Assembly: GCF_003751305.1 (NCBI RefSeq)
Contig: NZ_RJKV01000003.1
Location: 124,001-188,000 of the forward strand
Length of the DNA stretch: 64,000 bases
Direction: 5' to 3'
DNA from: Stenotrophomonas rhizophila
Lineage (GTDB): Bacteria; Pseudomonadota; Gammaproteobacteria; Xanthomonadales; Xanthomonadaceae
Made by a program: the position numbers and the translations under genes. Each line of letters starts with the position of its first letter. Within the stretch, counting starts at the first letter, position 1. This document shows positions 1-6,343 of the stretch, in pieces. The notes under the pieces were generated by a model. It had not been told where the DNA came from and made no database searches. It worked only from the letters and a program-made list of their open reading frames with translations.

Positions 1-1
1 G

Positions 2-1051
2 CTGAGCTTTGCCTGGGCGCTGGATCCGACCCAGGCGCTGACCCTTACGCCGGCCTTCATGGCCAGCAGCCGCAGCTACTGGGAGATGGTGGACGGACCG
101 GCACTGCAGCAGGGCCTGGTGTTGCCGCTGACCGCACCCGACGCGGTGATCCAGCTCAGCCCCGTGCAGGGCGCGCGTGCGCTGGATACCACCCAATGGC
201 AGGTGCGTGACCCGGCCGGCGCGCTGGCGGTGGCCAAGGGGGTCGATGACCAGCAACTGCGCGCGGCCGGCATGGCGGTTGGCCCGGGCACGGCCATGGT
301 CCGCACGGGCACCACGTCGGCGGTGGGAAATTACCGCCTGCAGAGCACACAGGCCCAGGGCCGCTATGTGGTGCAGGTGCTCGAACCCAACAGCCCGATC
401 GCGCTGCAGCTGCAGGCGAGCAGCGAACGGGTGCTCGCCGGTGGCACGCTCACGCTGAGCGCGCGCCTGGTCAACGACGGCGGCGCTACAGCGGCGCAGC
501 TTGGCCGTGCCAGCGCGCGGCCGCTGCCGGCCATGGGCGAGGCCCTGCTGGTCGCGCCCGATGGCCGCAGCTGGCCGGTGCCGCTGGTCGCTGGCAAAGA
601 CGGTCTGCGTGCACAGGTGACCGTGCCGCAGGACATCGGCACGGCGCAGGGGCTGTGGGAACTGCAGGCCTTCGTCAGTGCCGACGGGGTGCAACGCGAT
701 GCCAAGGTGGCGTTCGCGGTGGCGCAGCCGACGGCACGCTTCCAAGGCCAGGTCGAGGCAGATGCCGGCCGCCGCGAGATACGCCTGCCGTTGCAGATCG
801 GTGCGCCCGGCCGCTACGAGGCGCGCGGCACGCTGTATGCCACCGGCCCCGACGGGACGCTGCGGCCAGTAGCGCAGGCACACAGTGCGGCGTGGTTCGC
901 GACGGCAGGGGCGGGTGAGCTGCGCCTGCCGTTCGCCAGCGTGGCGCTGCCGCGTGGCTATGCCGCTCCGTTCGAAGTGCGTGACCTGCAGTTGCAGGAC
1001 CAGAGCCGGATGGCACCGATCGAATCACGTGCGGTGGCGGTGCGGTTCTAG
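2..1051 (+). CDS. Secreted Ig-like domain protein, 3' part only
   Basis: The frame is already open at the left edge of the window (in phase from base 2), so the ATG at 59 is probably internal and the true start lies outside. What remains is about 349 residues of beta-rich sequence without membrane segments. It has two stretches typical of immunoglobulin-like folds: alternating hydrophobics around 'LAGGTLTLSARLVNDGG' and a C-terminal part ending 'YAAPFEVRDLQLQD'. It resembles xanthomonad exported proteins grouped as DUF4785, but that match is from memory and uncertain. It ends 10 bp from the stop of the convergent ABC ATPase gene. No function can be assigned; an extracellular or periplasmic location is inferred from composition only. 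Confidence 0.6.
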   Translation: MSFAWALDPTQALTLTPAFMASSRSYWEMVDGPALQQGLVLPLTAPDAVIQLSPVQGARALDTTQWQVRDPAGALAVAKGVDDQQLRAAGMAVGPGTAMVRTGTTSAVGNYRLQSTQAQGRYVVQVLEPNSPIALQLQASSERVLAGGTLTLSARLVNDGGATAAQLGRASARPLPAMGEALLVAPDGRSWPVPLVAGKDGLRAQVTVPQDIGTAQGLWELQAFVSADGVQRDAKVAFAVAQPTARFQGQVEADAGRREIRLPLQIGAPGRYEARGTLYATGPDGTLRPVAQAHSAAWFATAGAGELRLPFASVALPRGYAAPFEVRDLQLQDQSRMAPIESRAVAVRF

Positions 1052-1061
1052 GGCGCGTGAC

Positions 1062-1892
1062 CTAACCCGCGAACGCACTCAACCGGCCGGCCTGATCCAC
1101 CACGTGGATCGGGCCGCCGAACAGCTCGGACAACGGTGCATCGCGCAGCAGCTCCGCACGCGGGCCATCGGCGAGGATCTTGCCGCCGCGCAGCATCACC
1201 ACCCGCTCGATTTCGGGAATGATCTCCTCGATGTGGTGGGTCACCAGCACCAGGGTGATGCCCTGGCGGGCGAGCTCGCGCATGGTGGCGATCAGCTGCT
1301 CGCGGGCGATCAGGTCCAGCCCGGTGGAGGGTTCATCCAGCAGCAGGGCCTGCGGCCGGTTCACCAGCGCCCGGGCGATCAGCACGCGCCGGGTTTCGCC
1401 GGCCGAGAGTTCGGCATAGCCGCGCTGCAGCAGGGGCAGGGCACCGGTCATCGCCAGGGTTTCACGCGCGCGTTCGCGCATCTCCGGGCTCACCTCGCGG
1501 AAGGCCGGCACCACGAAGCTGGCGAAGAAGCCGGTCAGCACGGCCTCTTCCACGGTCAGCCCGGGCATGTCCGAGAGGTTGCTGCTCAGGTCCCCCGTGA
1601 CGATGCCCAGCTGCGAGCGCAGCCGGTCCACCTGCCAGCGGTTCTGGCCGAGCACGCGCACCGCCACCGTGCCATCACCGTGCGCCAGCGGGTACAGCTC
1701 GCGGGTGATCAGCTTGATGAAGGACGACTTGCCGCAGCCATTGGGGCCGAGCAGGGCGGTGTGCTGGCCCTGTTCGATGCGCAGGCTGAGATCGTGCAGG
1801 ACCCGGACCTGGCCGCGGATGACGCAGGCGCGGTCGAGCTCGATCAGGGGGACGGGGGAGGCCGGCACCGCCGGCGAGGCTGCGACTGTCAT
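1062..1892 (-). CDS. Orphan ABC transporter ATP-binding protein
   Basis: A single ABC nucleotide-binding domain of about 276 residues. Visible motifs are Walker A GPNGCGKSS, the signature LSAGETRR, Walker B ALLLDEPS and the H-loop histidine in VTHH. I chose the ATG at 1892 (MTVAASPAVP...); an upstream in-frame ATG at 1973 would add 27 residues unlike the family. No permease or binding protein is encoded nearby, so it is either an orphan ATPase that joins subunits encoded elsewhere or a non-transport ABC protein of the YlmA/ModF kind. Its gene is divergent from the desaturase gene, with about 150 bp between them, and convergent with the partial gene to its left. The substrate is unknown. Confidence 0.85.
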   Translation of the reverse strand: MTVAASPAVPASPVPLIELDRACVIRGQVRVLHDLSLRIEQGQHTALLGPNGCGKSSFIKLITRELYPLAHGDGTVAVRVLGQNRWQVDRLRSQLGIVTGDLSSNLSDMPGLTVEEAVLTGFFASFVVPAFREVSPEMRERARETLAMTGALPLLQRGYAELSAGETRRVLIARALVNRPQALLLDEPSTGLDLIAREQLIATMRELARQGITLVLVTHHIEEIIPEIERVVMLRGGKILADGPRAELLRDAPLSELFGGPIHVVDQAGRLSAFAG

Positions 1893-2042
1893 GAATGCGG
1901 GGGCATGCTCACGAAGGTAAGGGGAGAACTGAATGACTGCGCAAAAATGGCATCGAAGGGATGAAGTTTGCAACGTCTGGCCCCATCATGTCTGGAGGTA
2001 TCCCTGTTTCCTTGACGGCCGACTGCGGCCCGGAGTCCTGCG

Positions 2043-3245
2043 ATGTTCGATACGCTCCTCAACTTCCTGACCGGCGGTGTCGTCGGCCTCGGCTGGTGGG
2101 GCATGGGCCTGGTGCTGCTGGTGTTCACCCAGCTGACCATCTTCGCCGTGACCCTGTATCTGCACCGCAGCCAGGCGCACCGCGGCGTGGATTTCCACCC
2201 GGTGATCGCGCATTTCTTCCGGTTCTGGACCTGGCTGACCACCTCCATGATCACCAAGGAGTGGGTGGCGATCCATCGCAAGCACCACGCCAAGGTGGAA
2301 ACCGATGAAGACCCGCACAGCCCGGTGACCAAGGGCATCGGCATGGTGTTCTGGCGGGGCGTGGAGCTGTACCGCGAGGCCCGCGCGATGCGCGCGGATA
2401 TCGAGCAGTACGGCCGCGGCGCTCCGGATGACTGGATCGAGCGCCACCTGTACACCCCGCACGCCAATCTCGGCCCGGTCGCGCTGCTGGTCATCAACAG
2501 CGTGCTGTTCGGCCTGCCCGGCGTGGCCCTGTGGGCGATCCAGATGGCCTGGATCCCGTTCTGGGCGGCCGGCGTCATCAATGGCCTGGGCCACTGGTGG
2601 GGCTACCGCAACTTCGAATCGGCTGACACCTCCACCAATCTGACGCCGTGGGCGTTCTGGGTGGGCGGTGAAGAGCTGCACAACAACCACCATGCCTTCC
2701 CGAGCTCGGCGCGCTTCTCCATGCGCCGCTGGGAGTTCGATATCGGCTGGGCGGTGATCCGCGGCCTGCAGGCGGTGCGTCTGGCCAAGGTGCTGCGCGT
2801 GGCGCCGAGCATGGACGTGCGCCCGAACATTGCCGTGCCGGATGCGGAAACCCTCAAGGCCCTGCTGTCGCACCGGTTCCAGGCGATGACCGACTACCAG
2901 CGCAACGTATTCGTGCCGGCCCTGCGCGAAGAGGCCGCGATGGCGGGCGCCAAACTGCGCAAGCTGTTGCCGCGCCGCATGCGCCGTGGCCTGGTCAACG
3001 ACGGCCGCTGGCTCAAGCCGGATTGCCGCGCCCAGCTCAGCACGTGGGTCGAGCAGCGCCCGCGGATCCGCGTGCTGGTGGAACACCGCGCCCGTCTGGC
3101 GGCCCTGCTGGAAGCGCGCGGCAATGACGCCGCCGAGCGCTTGAAGCTGCTGCAGGCCTGGTGCCACGAAGCCGAAGCCAGTGGCATCGCCGCGCTGCAG
3201 AACTACGCCGCGCGCCTGAAGGGCTACGCACTGACGGCGCACTGA
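2043..3245 (+). CDS. Membrane fatty-acid (acyl) desaturase
   Basis: An integral-membrane di-iron desaturase of 400 residues, likely introducing a double bond into acyl chains (delta-9 type) at the inner membrane. The three histidine boxes are present: HRSQAH at 41-46, HRKHH at 78-82 and HNNHH at 213-217, plus GHWWGYRN near 183. Hydrophobic segments flank them (about 20-40, 60-70 and 145-180). The roughly 170 residues after the last box are long and basic, without membrane segments. A GGAG ribosome site lies about 7 nt before the ATG. The gene is followed after 3 bp by the EF-hand gene, which suggests translational coupling. Membrane-fluidity adjustment is the role known for the family. Confidence 0.88.
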   Translation: MFDTLLNFLTGGVVGLGWWGMGLVLLVFTQLTIFAVTLYLHRSQAHRGVDFHPVIAHFFRFWTWLTTSMITKEWVAIHRKHHAKVETDEDPHSPVTKGIGMVFWRGVELYREARAMRADIEQYGRGAPDDWIERHLYTPHANLGPVALLVINSVLFGLPGVALWAIQMAWIPFWAAGVINGLGHWWGYRNFESADTSTNLTPWAFWVGGEELHNNHHAFPSSARFSMRRWEFDIGWAVIRGLQAVRLAKVLRVAPSMDVRPNIAVPDAETLKALLSHRFQAMTDYQRNVFVPALREEAAMAGAKLRKLLPRRMRRGLVNDGRWLKPDCRAQLSTWVEQRPRIRVLVEHRARLAALLEARGNDAAERLKLLQAWCHEAEASGIAALQNYAARLKGYALTAH

Positions 3246-3248
3246 TCG

Positions 3249-3626
3249 ATGCGCTTCCCGATCGGGAACGTCTCCGCGAAACGCCGCCTTGTGCGGCGTT
3301 TTGCGTGTCTGGGCCTGGCCGTTGGCGTGCTGGGCGCGACGGCACAGGCCCAGGTCACTGATACGGGCAGCTACCTGCAGCGCATGGACACCGACGGCGA
3401 CGGCCGGGTCAGCGTGGAGGAGTACGTGCAGTGGCTGCTGTACGCCTTCGATCGCATGGACCGCAACGGCGATGGCGTGCTCAGCGCCGATGAGCTGCCC
3501 GGCGGCAAAGGCCCGCCCATCACGCGCGAGCAGCAGCGGCAGACGCTGATCCAGCGGTTCCACAAGCAGGATGCCAATCGCGACGGCTATTTGAGTGCGC
3601 GCGAGCTGGCTGCGCCGCCGCGATAA
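3249..3626 (+). CDS. Small exported EF-hand calcium-binding protein
   Basis: A 125-residue protein with a basic N-terminus and a hydrophobic stretch ending ATAQAQ, consistent with a cleavable signal peptide (cleavage near 33-35). Three canonical 12-residue EF-hand loops follow: 47-58 (D,D,D...E), 71-82 (D,N,D...E) and 108-119 (D,N,D...E), each with Asp/Asn at positions 1, 3 and 5 and Glu at position 12. It should bind Ca2+ in the periplasm. The ATG is 3 bp after the desaturase stop, so the two are probably co-transcribed; whether it acts with the desaturase is not known. Family members in xanthomonads are mostly uncharacterised. Confidence 0.82.
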   Translation: MRFPIGNVSAKRRLVRRFACLGLAVGVLGATAQAQVTDTGSYLQRMDTDGDGRVSVEEYVQWLLYAFDRMDRNGDGVLSADELPGGKGPPITREQQRQTLIQRFHKQDANRDGYLSARELAAPPR

Positions 3627-3680
3627 CGGCTGCCACGCATGTGAATTTGCCATGCGCGTGCGCCTGCAGCAGATGCTCAA

Positions 3681-3709
3681 TTTTCAAGGCGTGCTGCCGC
3701 TGATATAAG
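3681..3709 (+). promoter_or_regulatory. Candidate sigma-70 promoter
   Basis: TTTTCA (3681-3686), a 17-bp spacer and TATAAG (3704-3709). This AT-rich island lies in otherwise GC-rich intergenic DNA and is placed to transcribe the unknown exported protein starting at 3921, giving a leader of about 200 nt. No coding sequence is seen between 3627 and 3920. Confidence 0.4.
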
Positions 3710-3744
3710 ATCGCCCGCCGGCGAACATGCCGGTACGCGCACGA

Positions 3745-3762
3745 CTGCCTGACAACAGGCAG
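3745..3762 (+). other. Small hairpin in the 5' leader
   Basis: CTGCCTG and CAGGCAG form a perfect 7-bp stem around an ACAA loop, within the untranslated leader of the gene at 3921. It may affect mRNA stability; no T-tract follows, so it is not a classical terminator. Confidence 0.3.
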
Positions 3763-3920
3763 AAGACAGGATGATCCCGGCACGCCGGTCGATCAGCGTG
3801 TTCTGCAGGCTCGGCATGTTGACTGCGATGGATCGCAGCAGGAAAAACATGGACGTGGATGCCGGGCCGTTGCACCGATGGGCGTCCACGGGTATCGCCA
3901 AGGACGACCCAGGAAGCCCC

Positions 3921-4805
3921 ATGAAAACCCAGTACACCCTCCTCACCGCGATGCTGCTCGGCGGCATCGTCGTCAGCACGCAGACCATGGCCAGCGAGCC
4001 GGTATCCGTCGATCCCCCCGAGCTTGCCGTGGACGACAGCGAACTTCCCGCCAATGCCATTGCCGTGGCCGCCGATGCAAGCGCCACAGACGATGCCGCT
4101 GTCGCCCCTGCAGCACCGGCATGGGAGCATCTGATCCCCATCACCGCGCAGCTGCAGACCGACTCCGGCGGTCAACCCGTCGGCGCCAAATCCCTTCGTC
4201 TGGTGCAGCGCTCCACCACGGCCAAGGTGGCCGGCGCGCAGGTCGCGCTGTCGCTGCTGTCCGGCAGGATCGCCGGCAGCTCCTTCGGCAAAGGACAGTT
4301 GAAAGGCACGCGCATCGAGAGCGTCCCGCACCCCGCGTTCGGCCCGATGCAGGCGCAGGTGCGCACCCGCCTGGACGACTACTTCAAAGCACACCCTGGC
4401 GCTGTGCCTACCGAGGAGAAGCCGGTGCAGGCCACGCTGGGCGACTTCATCCTGGTCTACCAGGAACTGGATGATTCGCAGACCCTGTATGAACTGCGTC
4501 AATCGCTGAGCCTGGGCTTCCCGTACCGGCGCAAGCTGCCCACCATGCGCCTTACCGGCGGCGAAGGTGCCCAGTGCAACATTGCCGAGCCGGTCGCCGC
4601 CCCGCTGGAGGCCTGGCAGGCTGATGACTACGCAATGGTGAAGCAGACTGTCCAACGCTATGCCGACGATTGCCTGGTCCAGTTTGTCGCCACACTGCCC
4701 ACGTTGTTCCCGGACAAGCACCCGGTGACGGTGGACGCGCCGACGGATATCGCTGTACCGGCTGAAGCTGGCAACGCCGCGGCGCAGGAGGACGCGCAGG
4801 CCTGA
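3921..4805 (+). CDS. Exported protein of unknown function
   Basis: A 294-residue protein with a clear signal peptide (MKTQYTLLTAMLLGG... ending near TMAS). I chose the ATG at 3921 because the signal peptide begins there and AGGAAG lies just upstream; the frame extends further 5' but that part looks non-coding. After an Ala/Asp-rich linker (about 25-65) comes a mixed alpha/beta region with two cysteines (in the QCNIAEP and DDCLVQF contexts) that could form a disulfide. No catalytic motif is evident and I do not recognise the family. It is a single gene with its own likely promoter, followed by mutM in the same direction. Confidence 0.65.
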   Translation: MKTQYTLLTAMLLGGIVVSTQTMASEPVSVDPPELAVDDSELPANAIAVAADASATDDAAVAPAAPAWEHLIPITAQLQTDSGGQPVGAKSLRLVQRSTTAKVAGAQVALSLLSGRIAGSSFGKGQLKGTRIESVPHPAFGPMQAQVRTRLDDYFKAHPGAVPTEEKPVQATLGDFILVYQELDDSQTLYELRQSLSLGFPYRRKLPTMRLTGGEGAQCNIAEPVAAPLEAWQADDYAMVKQTVQRYADDCLVQFVATLPTLFPDKHPVTVDAPTDIAVPAEAGNAAAQEDAQA

Positions 4806-4859
4806 AGGGAAGCGCACCGTGTTGCGGTGGGTCGCAGTCGGCCCGCCGCAGCCCGGCGC

Positions 4860-4865
4860 TAGAAT
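4860..4865 (+). promoter_or_regulatory. -10-like box 6 nt before mutM ATG
   Basis: TAGAAT ends 6 nt before the ATG at 4872, so initiation at the usual distance would place +1 at or next to the start codon. No good -35 is seen at 17 bp. There is no ribosome-binding site between box and ATG, which is consistent with a leaderless mRNA. Confidence 0.4.
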
Positions 4866-4871
4866 CCCCCC

Positions 4872-5684
4872 ATGCCCGAGCTCCCCGAAGTAGAAACCAC
4901 CCGTCGCGGCCTTTCCCCGCACCTGGAAGGCCGCAGCATCCACGGCGTGATCCTGCGTCGCCCCGACCTGCGCTGGCCGATTCCGCCGGAGATCAGCACG
5001 CTGCTCCCCGGGCAGGCCATCCAGGGCGTGCGCCGCCGCGCCAAGTACCTGCTGCTTGATACCGCCATCGGCAGCGCACTGCTGCACCTGGGCATGTCCG
5101 GCAGCCTGCGGGTGCTGCCCGGCGACACCCCGGTACGTGCGCACGACCACGTGGACATCAGCCTGGACAACGGCCGCCTGCTGCGCTTCAACGACCCGCG
5201 CCGCTTCGGCAGCCTGCTCTGGCAGCCGGCCGGGGAAACCCATGAGCTGCTGGCCGCGCTGGGGCCCGAGCCGCTGGATGAGGCCTTCGATGGCGACTAC
5301 CTGTTCGCCCGCAGCCGTGGCCGCAGTGCCTCGGTGAAGACCTTCCTGATGGACCAGGGCATCGTGGTGGGCGTGGGCAACATCTACGCCGCCGAAAGCC
5401 TGTTCATGGCCGGGATCAACCCGCTGCGCGAGGCCGGCAAGATCTCCCGCGCGCGCTACCAGCGCCTGGCCGATGCGGTGAAACAGATCCTGGCCTACGC
5501 CATCACCCGCGGCGGCACCACCCTGCGCGATTTCATCAACCCGGACGGGGCGCCGGGATACTTCGAGCAGGAGCTGCTGGTCTACGGGCGTGAAGGCGAG
5601 CCCTGCCGCCAGTGTGGTCGGCTGCTCCGCCACGCCACCATCGGCCAGCGCGCCAGCGTCTGGTGCGGGCACTGCCAGCGCTGA
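4872..5684 (+). CDS. mutM: Formamidopyrimidine-DNA glycosylase
   Basis: Bifunctional glycosylase/AP lyase that removes 8-oxoguanine and FaPy lesions in base-excision repair. The 270-residue length is normal. The N-terminus [14 protein letters not shown] supplies the catalytic Pro2 and Glu3, with the conserved lysine at about 58 (AKYLLL). The helix-two-turn-helix region contains [12 protein letters not shown]. The C-terminal zinc finger is complete, with cysteines at 245, 248, 265 and 268. It stands alone between an unknown exported protein and the ECF sigma gene. Its -10-like box sits directly before the ATG. Confidence 0.97.
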   Translation: MPELPEVETTRRGLSPHLEGRSIHGVILRRPDLRWPIPPEISTLLPGQAIQGVRRRAKYLLLDTAIGSALLHLGMSGSLRVLPGDTPVRAHDHVDISLDNGRLLRFNDPRRFGSLLWQPAGETHELLAALGPEPLDEAFDGDYLFARSRGRSASVKTFLMDQGIVVGVGNIYAAESLFMAGINPLREAGKISRARYQRLADAVKQILAYAITRGGTTLRDFINPDGAPGYFEQELLVYGREGEPCRQCGRLLRHATIGQRASVWCGHCQR

Positions 5685-5714
5685 ATCGTCGCGCGCCTGT
5701 CGCCCACCGGGCGG

Positions 5715-5720
5715 TATAGT
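5715..5720 (+). promoter_or_regulatory. -10-like box of the ECF sigma gene
   Basis: TATAGT lies 29 nt before the ATG at 5750. No convincing -35 is seen 17 bp upstream. It would drive the sigma factor and, by read-through, the kinase. Confidence 0.3.
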
Positions 5721-5749
5721 CCGCCCAACGTCACCGGCGGGGGTGTGCG

Positions 5750-6313
5750 ATGGACCAGGGACCGGATATCACCGTATGGCTCGATTCGGCCCGGGCGGGC
5801 GACCGCGCCGCGCTCGACCGGGTCCTGACCCTGCTCTATCACGAGCTGCACAGCATGGCCCGTCGGCAGCTGGCCGGGCAGCAGGGGCGCACCCTGGATG
5901 CCACCTCGCTGGTGCACGAGTCCTATTTGAAGCTGCTCGGCTCTCGGGGCGCGGCCCGCTTCGAGGATCGCGCCCACTTCTTCGCCTACGCCGCCTCGGC
6001 GATGCGCAGCGTGGTGGTCGATTACGCACGCAACCGGCTGGCGCGCAAACGCGGCGGTGATCTCAAGCGGGTGGAGCTGCCCGAAAACAGCAGCAGCGGC
6101 GTGCGCCTGGATGAAGACCTGCTGGCGCTGGATGTGGCGCTGGCCCGGCTGCATGCGGTGGATGCACACCTGGCCAAGGTGGTGGAACTGCGTTACTTCG
6201 CCGGGCTGTCCGAGCAGGAGATCGCCGATCTATGCCAACGCTCGGAGCGCAGCATCCGCCGCGACTGGCAGAAGGCGCGCATGTTCCTGCTGGCTTCGGT
6301 CGGGGAGCCCTGA
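5750..6313 (+). CDS. ECF sigma factor paired with a Ser/Thr kinase (ECF43-like)
   Basis: A 187-residue sigma factor with region 2 (about 25-95) and region 4 (about 125-180; LSEQEIADLCQRSERSIRRDWQKAR is the helix-turn-helix). The segment TLDATSLVHESYLKLL (48-63) is the hallmark of the group sometimes called TIGR02999/ECF43. At that place most ECFs carry acidic residues for core binding, and here there are Thr/Ser residues instead. In Vibrio EcfP/PknT and Xanthomonas citri EcfK/PknS such a factor is switched on by phosphorylation from the adjacent kinase, replacing an anti-sigma factor. The neighbour fits: a Hanks kinase starts 30 bp downstream and no anti-sigma gene is visible. The targets here are unknown; in X. 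citri they include type VI secretion genes. Confidence 0.85.
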   Translation: MDQGPDITVWLDSARAGDRAALDRVLTLLYHELHSMARRQLAGQQGRTLDATSLVHESYLKLLGSRGAARFEDRAHFFAYAASAMRSVVVDYARNRLARKRGGDLKRVELPENSSSGVRLDEDLLALDVALARLHAVDAHLAKVVELRYFAGLSEQEIADLCQRSERSIRRDWQKARMFLLASVGEP

Positions 6314-6343
6314 AAAGCCACGCATCGTCCGGGGAGAGGACCG

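Noticed and set aside
3771-3920. N-terminal extension of the exported protein at 3921
   Set aside because: It lacks coding character, while the ATG at 3921 gives a signal peptide and a ribosome site.
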